Positions 17,723 to 26,227 of a stretch of DNA of 64,000 bases are shown here, piece by piece (position 1 is the stretch's first letter; every line of letters begins with the position of its first letter). The DNA is taken from the NCBI RefSeq assembly GCF_019711635.1, contig NZ_JAIGNT010000001.1:248001-312000 (forward strand), read 5' to 3'. Source of the DNA: Qipengyuania huizhouensis. Its GTDB lineage: Bacteria > Pseudomonadota > Alphaproteobacteria > Sphingomonadales > Sphingomonadaceae. A program made the translations under genes and the position numbers. A model generated the notes under the pieces. The model saw only the letters and a program-made list of their open reading frames with translations, made no database searches and was not told where the DNA came from.

Positions 17723-18556
17723 ATGAAATTCGATCTCGACACCGCCTGGAAAGATACAACGCGCCTTTTGCGCGACAATTTCAGCTTGCTGGCTGTCGTC
17801 GCCGGGGTGTTCTACTTCATCCCCTATGCTGCGGCTCTGCTCTGGATTCCGGGCCTTGCCGAGTTAACGATGGGCCAGTTCGATCCATCCTCTCCCGAAA
17901 CGGAAGCTATGGCGAACGAAATGTTCGCCGGTTACTGGTGGGCCCTGGTGCTCTTGGGCATCGTACAGGGCATCGGTCTGCTTGCTATGCTCGCGCTGCT
18001 GAAGAGGAGAGCCAGCCCTACCGTTGGGCAAGCCATCTCGGCCGGGGGCAAATCCGTTCTGTCATATATTGCGGCACAGTTGTTGCAGGCGGTCATCCTC
18101 GCCATCGTGATCTTCCTGCTTATCGGGCTTCCAGTAGCCAGCGGCCTGACGCCTCTTGCAATCATCGGAGGGATCGCAGGTCTCGTTGTCGTCGCCTACG
18201 TGTTGACCAAACTCTCAATCGCTGCACCGATCATCGCAATCGACGGTCAACTCAATCCGGTTTCCGCTCTTACCCGCTCATGGCACCTGACCAAGGGTAA
18301 CAGCGTGCGATTGTTCTTTTTCTACTTCCTCCTGCTGGTCGCCTATATTGTGATTTCGACTATCGTCTCGATGGTCTTCGCACTTCTCTTCGCTATGGGC
18401 GGGGCAGAGGTACAAAGCTTTGGCCAGGCGATCAGCGCCAGTCTGATGAACGCTTTGCTGGCATTATTCTTTGCCGGCGTCCTGGCAGCGATACATACCC
18501 AGCTGACGCGCCTTCACAGCACGTCAGCCGACCGAAATACCGCAAGCGGGGACTAA
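17723..18556 (+). CDS. Membrane protein of the YciC/glycerophosphodiester phosphodiesterase membrane-domain type
   Basis: A 277-residue protein with about six membrane segments. It begins [19 protein letters not shown], a typical amphipathic opening for this family, and contains [19 protein letters not shown], the conserved loop of YciC/GPDPase membrane-domain proteins. It has no catalytic phosphodiesterase domain. Function is not known. The ATG at 17723 has GGGGAG eight bases upstream. It diverges from lipB and overlaps the convergent methyltransferase gene by four bases. Confidence 0.78.
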   Translation: MKFDLDTAWKDTTRLLRDNFSLLAVVAGVFYFIPYAAALLWIPGLAELTMGQFDPSSPETEAMANEMFAGYWWALVLLGIVQGIGLLAMLALLKRRASPTVGQAISAGGKSVLSYIAAQLLQAVILAIVIFLLIGLPVASGLTPLAIIGGIAGLVVVAYVLTKLSIAAPIIAIDGQLNPVSALTRSWHLTKGNSVRLFFFYFLLLVAYIVISTIVSMVFALLFAMGGAEVQSFGQAISASLMNALLALFFAGVLAAIHTQLTRLHSTSADRNTASGD

Positions 18557-19167
18557 GCCTCCGCCTCCTTCCAGCCCCAGAACAGCTGGCAGGGAAGCAC
18601 GTTCAGCGGCTCAAATCCGCTGTCGATCCGGTCGAAATGACGTTCCATGAAATCTCTTGCCTTGGCAGAGAACTGGTAAACGAGAAAAGCCCCGCCGGGG
18701 CGGATTACGCGGTGGGTCGCCGCGGCGATGGCAGGCCCGACGCCGTCCGGAAGTGTGGAGAAAGGCAAGCCCGAAAGCACATAATCGGCACGCTCGTGCC
18801 CGTGCGCCCTGACGATTTCCTCTACGTCCGCAGCCGATCCGTGAACCGCACTGAAGCGGCTGTCCCGGAAGTGTTTCTTGAGATAGTCGATATAAAGCGG
18901 ATTGGTATCGATAACGATCAGTTGTCCATCGCGCGGCAGCCGGTCGAGTATGGCCTGGCAGAAGGTGCCGACACCCGGACCATACTCGACGAAGACCTTG
19001 CATTCGTCCCATTTGACCGGGGCGAGCATTTTACGAATGGTAAAGCGCGATGACGGAATGATCGAGCCGACCATTTTCGGTTCTTCGAGGAAGCCCTTGA
19101 AGAATACGCCCCATTGGCCGAACAGCCGCGATGCGCGACCTTTCAGAGTGCGTCGCTCGATCACACC
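18553..19167 (-). CDS. PmtA-like class I SAM-dependent methyltransferase
   Basis: About 204 residues from a GTG start. The segment GFLEEPKMVGSIIPSSRF at the N-terminus and the SAM-binding motif FVEYGPGVGTFCQAIL resemble the short alphaproteobacterial phosphatidylethanolamine N-methyltransferases (PmtA) and rRNA-dimethylase-like proteins. YVLSGLPFSTLPDGV corresponds to the motif IV region. The GTG at 19167 has AGGG upstream; the open frame continues to an ATG at 19248 without a ribosome binding site. Substrate is a guess from the family. Confidence 0.75.
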   Translation of the reverse strand, partial: GVIERRTLKGRASRLFGQWGVFFKGFLEEPKMVGSIIPSSRFTIRKMLAPVKWDECKVFVEYGPGVGTFCQAILDRLPRDGQLIVIDTNPLYIDYLKKHFRDSRFSAVHGSAADVEEIVRAHGHERADYVLSGLPFSTLPDGVGPAIAAATHRVIRPGGAFLVYQFSAKARDFMERHFDRIDSGFEPLNVLPCQLFWGWKEAEA

Positions 19168-19284
19168 GATACCCTGTTGTCCGCTCAAGTCATTTACCTT
19201 TTGCAACCCGGTGGAAGGTTGGCGGGTTTGGCAGGGAGCACGGAGCATTGCAAGCGCAGGACCACAGGCCTAGCGGAGAAATCT

Positions 19285-20649
19285 ATGGCTGAAGCCGACG
19301 CCGATAATACCCTAAAGTCACCGCCGCCTTCGCGGCCGAAAAGCATTTCGCGCGAGCGTATGACGCTGCTGTTCGCAGTGATGCTGACGACTGCGGCCGG
19401 GAATACCGCGATGCAATCGGTCATGCCGTCGATCGGGACAGCGCTGGAGATAGACGACGTCTGGATAAGCCTGGCCTACAGCTGGTCCGCTCTTTTGTGG
19501 GTGATCTGTGCACCACTCTGGGCGGAGCGCTCGGACCGGCGGGGTCGCAAAGCCATGATGGCGGTGGGATTGATCGGCTTTATCGCCTCGATGGCGCTGT
19601 GCGGCCTCGCTCTCTGGCTCGGATTGCTCGGGGTACTTGGCGGTACTGCAGCGCTCATCGCCTTTGCAATCGCCCGCAGCCTCTACGGCGGCTTCGGCAG
19701 CGCAGCGCCGCCTGCGGTGCAGGCCTATGTCGCCAGCCGCACGCCACGCGCCGAGCGAACGCAGGCGCTTTCGCTGATTGCTTCGAGTTTCGGTCTCGGC
19801 ACGGTGATCGGACCCGCATTGGCACCTCTGATGGTTCTGCCCTTTGTCGGTCTGACCGGCCCCTTCATCATTTTCGCGCTGATCGGATTGCTCACGCTTA
19901 CCGCGCTGCGACTGAGGCTGCCGAACGACGAACCGCAATTCGAGGCACGCGGCAGCACCTACGACGCGCCTTACACCAGTGGATCGACTTCCAACGTCCG
20001 GTCCGACGAAGTGCCGCAGGAAGACGAAGACGAGGAAGATGTCGATCCGCACAGGCTACGGTGGTTCGAGCCGCGCTTGCGACCCTGGGTCACAGTCGGC
20101 CTGCTCGGCGGGCATGCGCAAGCGATGGTTCTCGGGATTATCGGTTTTCTCGTGCTTGACAGGCTTGGCCTGCGCGCAACCCCTGCAGAAGGAACCGGTC
20201 CGGTCGGGCTGGTGCTGATGTGCGGGGCCATCGCGACCCTGCTCGCACAATGGGGACTGATCCCCCGTTTGGACCTGGGACCACGAGCGGCGACCTTGTC
20301 AGGCATTGCCGTTGCAGCTGTAGGCGTCGTATATCTGGGCGTTGCCGATGATCTCCATTCGATCGCGCTTGCCTATGCAATCGCTTCGCTGGGCTTTGGG
20401 CTGTTCCGCCCGGGCAGTACGGCAGGTACGTCTCTCGCCGTCACGCGATCCGAGCAAGGTCAGGCCTCGGGCATTACCGCTTCGGTCGCCGGAGCTAGTT
20501 TCATTTACGCCCCGGCGCTCGGCGTGTGGCTCTACGGTCATTCGGATTGGCTGGGGTTCGGATTGATCGCCGCCCTGTGTTCGGCCGTACTAATCTACGG
20601 GTGGAACGCGCTGCAGAAGGACAGCGCCCTCACCCGCAGCACCGGCTAG
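19285..20649 (+). CDS. MFS transporter
   Basis: A 454-residue major facilitator with twelve predicted helices. PLWAERSDRRGRKAMMAVGL is the loop 2-3 motif A; SFGLGTVIGPALAPLMVLP is a motif-C-like stretch of antiporters. The central cytoplasmic loop is unusually acidic (VPQEDEDEEDVDPH). Closest in type to multidrug or TetA-like exporters; substrate unknown. The start at 19285 has CGGAG upstream. The 3' end overlaps the ArsC-like gene by four bases, convergently. Confidence 0.85.
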   Translation: MAEADADNTLKSPPPSRPKSISRERMTLLFAVMLTTAAGNTAMQSVMPSIGTALEIDDVWISLAYSWSALLWVICAPLWAERSDRRGRKAMMAVGLIGFIASMALCGLALWLGLLGVLGGTAALIAFAIARSLYGGFGSAAPPAVQAYVASRTPRAERTQALSLIASSFGLGTVIGPALAPLMVLPFVGLTGPFIIFALIGLLTLTALRLRLPNDEPQFEARGSTYDAPYTSGSTSNVRSDEVPQEDEDEEDVDPHRLRWFEPRLRPWVTVGLLGGHAQAMVLGIIGFLVLDRLGLRATPAEGTGPVGLVLMCGAIATLLAQWGLIPRLDLGPRAATLSGIAVAAVGVVYLGVADDLHSIALAYAIASLGFGLFRPGSTAGTSLAVTRSEQGQASGITASVAGASFIYAPALGVWLYGHSDWLGFGLIAALCSAVLIYGWNALQKDSALTRSTG

Positions 20650-20990
20650 AGGATATCAAGGACCGTATCCTGTGGCCGACAAAGGCGAACCCCTTTGTCG
20701 GTTTCGACCAGCGGACGCTCGATCAGGATCGGATCGACAACCATCGCTTCCAGCACTTCGTCGGCGCTGGCATCGGGCAGGCCGCGCTCCATGGCGTCGG
20801 TGCCGCGAAGCCTGAGGCCTTCGTTAGGGCTGATGCCGGCATCCCGATAGAGTTGCGCGAGTTTCTCCCTGCTCGGCGGGTTCTTGAGATATTCGATCAC
20901 TTCCACTTCGACCTTGGAAAGATTCTCGAGGATGGCGAGCGTCTTGCGCGAAGTGCCGCATTTCGGGTTGTGCCAGATCGTGGCTTTCAT
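20646..20990 (-). CDS. ArsC-family arsenate reductase-like protein
   Basis: A 114-residue thioredoxin-fold protein. Cys11 in WHNPKCGTSRKTLAIL and the closing ETDKGVRLCRPQDTVLDIL match the glutaredoxin-dependent ArsC family. Arg in PILIERPLVET is the conserved substrate-region arginine. Lengths and spacing are typical. No arsR, arsB or acr3 is nearby, so a role in arsenic resistance is not shown by context; YfgD-type relatives with other roles are possible. Confidence 0.85.
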   Translation of the reverse strand: MKATIWHNPKCGTSRKTLAILENLSKVEVEVIEYLKNPPSREKLAQLYRDAGISPNEGLRLRGTDAMERGLPDASADEVLEAMVVDPILIERPLVETDKGVRLCRPQDTVLDIL

Positions 20991-21084
20991 CGTTCAGGTC
21001 TCCTTTGGAGCCTCGCTAATCGACCGTTGCGATGAGAGAAAGAACCACTTGCGATTTTTATTTGCCGAGTCCCACAATCGGGCT

Positions 21085-21111
21085 TGCAAATGCGAATAAC
21101 TCTCAATAGCA
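21085..21111. promoter_or_regulatory. Fur-box-like palindrome upstream of TonB-dependent receptor
   Basis: The 27-bp segment begins TGCAAATGCGAAT and ends CTCAATAGCA. Its two halves match at about nine of thirteen paired positions, and it resembles the TGCAAATGAGAA-type Fur operators of proteobacteria. It sits 43 bases before the receptor ATG, a place where Fur would block transcription. Confidence 0.6.
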
Positions 21112-21153
21112 GGCTCGCGAGTTTACCAGTCATTCGCAAGAACGGAAGAATCC

Positions 21154-23265
21154 ATGAAGCCTTTTTCCATCGCCGCCCTCCTGCTTTGCGGAACAGCCTT
21201 CGCAACGCCTGCCTCAGCCAACACCACGACAGAGACGCAGCCCGAACGGGACTATCTGCCGAGCGACATCATCGTGAAGGGTGAACGCGCAGAAGAATAC
21301 GGATCCGATGATGGATCGACGGCTACCAAGACCCCGACTCCCTTGATCGACGTACCGCAGTCGGTCGCTTTCATCACCGAAGATCAACTCGAAGATCAGG
21401 CGGTCCGCCAGCTGAACGACGCGCTACGCTATGTGCCAGGCATCAGCATGGAAACCGGCGAGGGACACCGTGACGAAGTGTTCATCCGCGGGCAGGAAAC
21501 CAGCGCCGATTTCTACATCGACGGGTTGCGCGACGACGCGCAATACTATCGGTCGCTCTACAACATCGAGCGCGTCGAGGTGCTCAAGGGAGCCAACGCG
21601 CTCATCTTCGGTCGCGGGGCCGGTGGCGGCGCGATCAACCGCGTGGCCAAGCGCGCTGAATGGACATCAGCCATCAGCGGCGAAGCGTCGGTCGACAGCT
21701 TCGGCGCCTTCGCTCTGCTGGCCGACGTGAACCAGCCGGTTTCGGAAGCTTTGGCGCTTCGCCTCAACGCGACCTATGAGGAGTTCGACAACGACCGCGA
21801 CTTTTACGGAGGTCGTTTCATCGGTGTTTCACCCACGTTGACCGCAGCGCTTGGCCCCGACACTACGCTGGTCGCCAGCTACACTTATGACGATGACAGC
21901 CGCGTCACCGACCGCGGGGTGCCTGCTCTTGGCACCGGTCCGCTTCAAGAGTACGACAGCACTTTCTTCGGTGACCGCGACTTCAATCGCGCCGAGGCGC
22001 AGGTCCACATCGGCCGCGTCCGTCTGGAACACGATTTCAACGGCGGATTAAGCGCCAATGCCACTGTTCAGTTCGCCGACTACGACAAGCTCTATGCGAA
22101 CATCGTCCCCTCCAGCACCAATGGAGAAACGGTTCTCCTCGGCGGCTATGAGGACGCACAGCAGCGCACCAATTGGATCGGGCAGACCAACCTCGTCTGG
22201 GAAGCCGGCTTCGGCCCAAACCTCGCTTCGACCCTTCTCGTCGGCATGGAAGCCAGCCGACAGGATTCGGCCAACCAGCGCCGCACCGTGAACTTCACCC
22301 GCGCTGACGGAGTAGACGGGCTCCGTCCGAACGAAACACCGCTGACGGACGTCCTTTTCATCCCGCCCTTCGAGTTGAATCCGGTGTCGCGCTCGCATCG
22401 GAGCGACCTTGAGACCCTGTCGTTCTATATCCAGGAGCAGCTCGAAATCGGCAATTACATCGAGCTGGTGGGAGGGGTTCGCTGGGACCGTTTCGACCTC
22501 GAGACCGAGAATCTGCTCGGAGGTGAGGAGGCCGACCGTGTCGACGAGAAGTTCAGTCCTCGCTTCGGCCTGATCGTCAAGCCAACGCCCGATCTCTCGC
22601 TCTACGGTTCCTATTCGCAGAGCTTCCTGCCGCAGGCGGGCGACCAGTTCTTCATTTTGTCGCAGGGTGATGCGCAGTTCGAGCCAGAGAAGTTCACCAA
22701 TTACGAAATCGGTGCCAAGTGGGCACCCCTCGACAAAGTGCTGGTCACCGCCGCGATCTTTCGTCTCGAGCGAACCAACATTCAGGCACCATCTCCGACC
22801 GATCCGACGCTGACAGTCCTCGCTGGCGAAAGCCGCGCTGAAGGTTTCGAGATTGGCGCGGTTGGTGAAATAGCCGACTTCTGGAAGGCCAACCTTGGCT
22901 ACACCTATCTCGACGGCGAACTGCTCAATGAAAATGCCTTTGGCGATGCCGGCCAGCGCCTCCAGCAGTTGCCCCGCCATTCGATCAGTGCATGGAACCG
23001 CTTCGATCTCAACGACCGGATCGGTCTCGGTCTCGGCGTAATTCACCAGTCGGAGCAGTTCGCAAGTTTCTCGAATGACGTGGTCTTGCCGAGTTATTGG
23101 CGTGTGGATGCGGCGGCATTCTACACGGTCAACGAAAAGCTGAGCCTGCAACTCAACGTCGAGAACCTCTTCGACGAAACCTATTACCCGAGCGCACACG
23201 GCGACAACAATATCCAGCCCGCCGATCCCTTCAGCGCGCGGATCGGGGTCCGTCTCGAAATGTAA
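21154..23265 (+). CDS. TonB-dependent siderophore receptor (catecholate type)
   Basis: A 703-residue outer-membrane receptor. A signal peptide (residues 1 to about 22, cut after PASA) is followed by the plug: TPTPLIDVPQSVAFITEDQL, DALRYVPGISMETGEGH, DEVFIRGQETSADFYIDGLR and VEVLKGANALIFGRGAGGG. The C-terminal barrel ends in FSARIGVRLEM with a terminal aromatic-poor strand. This order matches Fiu/CirA-like siderophore receptors. A Fur-box-like sequence precedes it and a terminator follows. No siderophore synthesis or ABC uptake genes lie beside it. Confidence 0.92.
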   Translation: MKPFSIAALLLCGTAFATPASANTTTETQPERDYLPSDIIVKGERAEEYGSDDGSTATKTPTPLIDVPQSVAFITEDQLEDQAVRQLNDALRYVPGISMETGEGHRDEVFIRGQETSADFYIDGLRDDAQYYRSLYNIERVEVLKGANALIFGRGAGGGAINRVAKRAEWTSAISGEASVDSFGAFALLADVNQPVSEALALRLNATYEEFDNDRDFYGGRFIGVSPTLTAALGPDTTLVASYTYDDDSRVTDRGVPALGTGPLQEYDSTFFGDRDFNRAEAQVHIGRVRLEHDFNGGLSANATVQFADYDKLYANIVPSSTNGETVLLGGYEDAQQRTNWIGQTNLVWEAGFGPNLASTLLVGMEASRQDSANQRRTVNFTRADGVDGLRPNETPLTDVLFIPPFELNPVSRSHRSDLETLSFYIQEQLEIGNYIELVGGVRWDRFDLETENLLGGEEADRVDEKFSPRFGLIVKPTPDLSLYGSYSQSFLPQAGDQFFILSQGDAQFEPEKFTNYEIGAKWAPLDKVLVTAAIFRLERTNIQAPSPTDPTLTVLAGESRAEGFEIGAVGEIADFWKANLGYTYLDGELLNENAFGDAGQRLQQLPRHSISAWNRFDLNDRIGLGLGVIHQSEQFASFSNDVVLPSYWRVDAAAFYTVNEKLSLQLNVENLFDETYYPSAHGDNNIQPADPFSARIGVRLEM

Positions 23266-23284
23266 CGCTCAATGGCAGAAAATG

Positions 23285-23315
23285 AAAATGGCGGCCGGCG
23301 ACGGTCGCCATTTTT
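23285..23315 (+). terminator. Rho-independent terminator of the receptor gene
   Basis: AAAATGGCG (23285-23293) pairs with CGCCATTTT (23306-23314) and is followed by a T run, 20 bases after the receptor stop. Confidence 0.8.
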
Positions 23316-23324
23316 CGTCTTATC

Positions 23325-23882
23325 TCAATCGCGTGTCGGGCTCTCGTCCGGTGCGCTGAGCGCAGGAACTTCCTGCGCTGCATCTTCGGCACTTATACCG
23401 GGCGCTGGCGCGGCGCTGATGCGCTCCTGCCGCCGCGCGACCCTTCCCGCTCGCTGGATCGCACGTACGAGACGAGGATAGACGCCGCAGCGGCAGATAT
23501 TGGGGATGGCGGCCTTGATTTCCTCTTCGCTTGCCGCCGGGTTGCGGTCCACAAGTGCCGCAGCGGCCATCACGATCCCCGGCGTGCAGAAACCACACTG
23601 GATAGCCTGTTCCGCCACCATAGCCTGCTGCACAGGATGTGAGCGATCACCCGAGAGACCCTCGATTGTAGTAATGAACCGCCCCTCTGCCTCGGCTATC
23701 GTGACGAGACAGCTGCGTAACGCCTCGCCATCGATATGGACCATGCAGGATCCGCAATCGCCATTGCCGCAGCCGTATTTCGTTCCTGTGAGGTTGGCGG
23801 CATCGCGCAGTGCCCACAACAAGGGCGTTTCCGGATCCATCAGGAATTCGACCGGGCGGTCGTTGACCGTCATGCGCGACAT
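23325..23882 (-). CDS. (2Fe-2S)-binding small subunit of a xanthine-oxidase-family dehydrogenase
   Basis: A 185-residue protein like the alpha subunits of isoquinoline 1-oxidoreductase and CoxS. The plant-ferredoxin cluster is YGCGNGDCGSCMVHIDG, and the second cluster is QCGFCTPGIVMAAAALVD with NICRCGVYPRLVRAIQRA. After about residue 150 there is an extra Ala/Pro-rich tail. The large molybdopterin subunit that such proteins need is not nearby. It follows the class II aldolase-fold gene by 41 bases on the same strand. Confidence 0.88.
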   Translation of the reverse strand: MSRMTVNDRPVEFLMDPETPLLWALRDAANLTGTKYGCGNGDCGSCMVHIDGEALRSCLVTIAEAEGRFITTIEGLSGDRSHPVQQAMVAEQAIQCGFCTPGIVMAAAALVDRNPAASEEEIKAAIPNICRCGVYPRLVRAIQRAGRVARRQERISAAPAPGISAEDAAQEVPALSAPDESPTRD

Positions 23883-23923
23883 GGCGGCGCCTTTGCCTCA
23901 ATTGCAGGAAAAGTCGAGAGGTC

Positions 23924-24688
23924 TCAGCTCTTCCAGCTGTCGTCGATCTTCGAGACGCGGCGCTTCCATGCCTCGAAATCGAACAGCCCGGCCCCGCCCT
24001 GCGTTTGCATGGTCGAGAGGTCGCGCTGGTGCACGTCGACCACCTCCTGCTTGACGATATTGGGTTCGCCCTGGCTCAGCGTTGCCACCTGGATTTCGCA
24101 GGCACGCTGCAAGGCCCACATCTTCACGAACATGCCCGAAATGGTTTTGTCCATCACCACCGGCCCGTGATTGCGCAGCATCAGGATGGAATGGTCGCCC
24201 AGGTTCTCGACAAGCCGATCGCCCTCCTCGGCACGAACGGTCACGCCTTCGAAATCGTGATAGCCGATCTGCCCCTGGAAATTGCAGGCATAGAAATTGG
24301 TCGGCAGCAACCCGTTCTTGTGGCTGCACACCGCCATGGTGGCGGTCGTGTGAACGTGGCAGATGGCCGTTGCCCGTTCGCCCAGGTGCTTGTGGAAATG
24401 GGCATGCTGGGTGAAGCCGGCCTTGTTGACCATATATTGCGACTGGCCGACATTGTTGCCTTCCACATCGATCTTCACGAGGTTCGAAGCGGTCACTTCG
24501 TCATACAGCAAGCCGAAGGGGTTGATGAGAAAAGTGTCCTTCTCTCCCGGCACGGCCACGGATATATGGTTGTAGATGCTTTCGCCCCAGCCGAGATGAT
24601 CGAAGATGCGGTAACATGCGGCGAGATCCTGCCGGACCTTCCATTCTTCTTCGCTGCATTCGAATTTCGGCTTCATCTGCGTGGCCAT
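23924..24688 (-). CDS. Class II aldolase/adducin-fold protein
   Basis: A 254-residue protein. Metal-binding histidines lie in CHVHTTATMAVCSHKNGLL and in LMLRNHGPVVM; other family features are SIYNHISVAVPG and FLINPFGLLYDEVTASNLVKID. The family includes fuculose-phosphate and ribulose-phosphate aldolases and decarboxylases, but these class II aldolase-like forms without a sugar operon often have unknown substrates. It is upstream of the 2Fe-2S subunit and could be cotranscribed with it. Confidence 0.87.
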   Translation of the reverse strand: MATQMKPKFECSEEEWKVRQDLAACYRIFDHLGWGESIYNHISVAVPGEKDTFLINPFGLLYDEVTASNLVKIDVEGNNVGQSQYMVNKAGFTQHAHFHKHLGERATAICHVHTTATMAVCSHKNGLLPTNFYACNFQGQIGYHDFEGVTVRAEEGDRLVENLGDHSILMLRNHGPVVMDKTISGMFVKMWALQRACEIQVATLSQGEPNIVKQEVVDVHQRDLSTMQTQGGAGLFDFEAWKRRVSKIDDSWKS

Positions 24689-24809
24689 CGCATTCTCTCC
24701 TAAGTCTCTATTTGAAACCTCTATCGCATGGAGAGGGTAGCTGGAGCAAGATGCAGGAGGTCAAATCGACGCTTCCAAATCGCGCCCCGCCCCGCTAGCG
24801 CCGCGAGCG

Positions 24810-26177
24810 ATGAGCGAGACGGCCAAACTGATCCGCGGCAGCATACGCGGCCATCTCGTTACCCAGACCCTGCCGATGATCATCGGTGTGGCCGCGATCA
24901 TGTCGGTCGGGCTGATCGATGCCTATTTCATCGGGCAATTGGGGGCGGCCGAACTCGCTGCGGTGAGTTTCATTTTCCCCATCACCATAGCGCTCTCCAG
25001 TCTCGGCGTCGGCGTGATGGTCGGCATCAACTCGGTCATTTCGCGTGCGCTCGGCGAAGGGGACATCGACCGCGCAGAACGCCGCGCCAATTTTGGGGCG
25101 GTATTCGCGCTTGGTATTGGCATCGTGCTGGGACTGGTGCTTTTCGTCCTGCTTGGTCCCCTGTTTCGCTTGATGCAGGCGAGTGAGGCGCTGATGCCGC
25201 TGATCCTCGAATACATGCAACCATTCGCGCTGGGACTGCCGGTTCTATTGCTGCAGATGGGTCTTGGCGGCGTGCTGCGAGGCCAGGGCGAGGCGCGTTA
25301 CGTCTCGATGATATCGATAACCTATGCGACAGTGAACTGGGTACTCGACCCGATCCTGATAACCGGCGCCTTCGGCTTCGAAGGTTACGGCGTAGCTGGC
25401 GCAGCCTATGCTTCGATCATCGGCTACGCAGTCGCGTGCCTTATTGCACTGGCCTTCATTGGCAGAACGCCTCTATCCATCAATCCCAAGCGAATTCGCG
25501 AGTGCGATTTCGGCGCATCTAGCCAAGCCATCCTGCGCGTGGCGGGACCGGCGGCTTTCTCCAACGCTATCAACCCCATCGGCCTCTCGGTGTTGACCGC
25601 CCTACTCGCGAGCCAGGGAGAAGCGGCCATTGCTGGCTTCGGTGCCGCTGGCCGGTTGCAAAGCTTCGCGGTCGTTCCCCTGCTCGGCCTATCGGGATCG
25701 ATCGGCGCGATAATCGGCCAGAACTGGGGAGCAGGCCGCGCCGATCGCGCACGGCGCGCCATGTACTGGGCGGGTGTTTTCTGTCTCGCTTATGGAATGG
25801 CGATCGCCGTCATCCTGTACGCCTTCGGCGACTGGTTCGCGGATTTCTTCACCGATAATCCGCAAGTCATCGAAGAGTTCTCGCGCTATCTCGCCATATC
25901 CGTCTGGGGCTATGCCGGATTTGGGCTGCTCATCGTAGGGAATGGAGCCCTGAACGCGGTCGACCGTGCTTCTTTTGCCCTCGCCCAAAGCGCCGCACGG
26001 GTCTTCCTCGTCATGGTACCCTTTGCTTGGTTGCTCCGGGCTAACTGGGGTGCAGAAGCCATATATGCCGCCGAGCTGGTCGCAAATCTGGCGGGCGGCG
26101 CGCTTGCAGCCCTCGTAGTTTGGCGAGTGCTCGGGAGTACGGCAGAAAAGTCCTCACCGCTTCCAACGAAACGTTAA
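24810..26177 (+). CDS. MATE-family efflux transporter
   Basis: A 455-residue protein with twelve predicted membrane helices in two halves. GHLVTQTLPMIIGVAAIMSV, DAYFIGQLGAAELAAVSF and PMSIPLGVGVM-like segments (here LSSLGVGVMVGINSVISRALG) are typical of the MatE domain; the second half carries GLSGSIGAIIGQNWGAGR, the common Q/N-G signature. It likely exports cationic compounds using Na+ or H+. The gene ends 50 bases before cheA, on the same strand. Confidence 0.9.
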   Translation: MSETAKLIRGSIRGHLVTQTLPMIIGVAAIMSVGLIDAYFIGQLGAAELAAVSFIFPITIALSSLGVGVMVGINSVISRALGEGDIDRAERRANFGAVFALGIGIVLGLVLFVLLGPLFRLMQASEALMPLILEYMQPFALGLPVLLLQMGLGGVLRGQGEARYVSMISITYATVNWVLDPILITGAFGFEGYGVAGAAYASIIGYAVACLIALAFIGRTPLSINPKRIRECDFGASSQAILRVAGPAAFSNAINPIGLSVLTALLASQGEAAIAGFGAAGRLQSFAVVPLLGLSGSIGAIIGQNWGAGRADRARRAMYWAGVFCLAYGMAIAVILYAFGDWFADFFTDNPQVIEEFSRYLAISVWGYAGFGLLIVGNGALNAVDRASFALAQSAARVFLVMVPFAWLLRANWGAEAIYAAELVANLAGGALAALVVWRVLGSTAEKSSPLPTKR

Positions 26178-26227
26178 CCATCCTCCTGCATAGCGGGTCC
26201 CGACAAGAACTTGGGGGTCCACGACCA

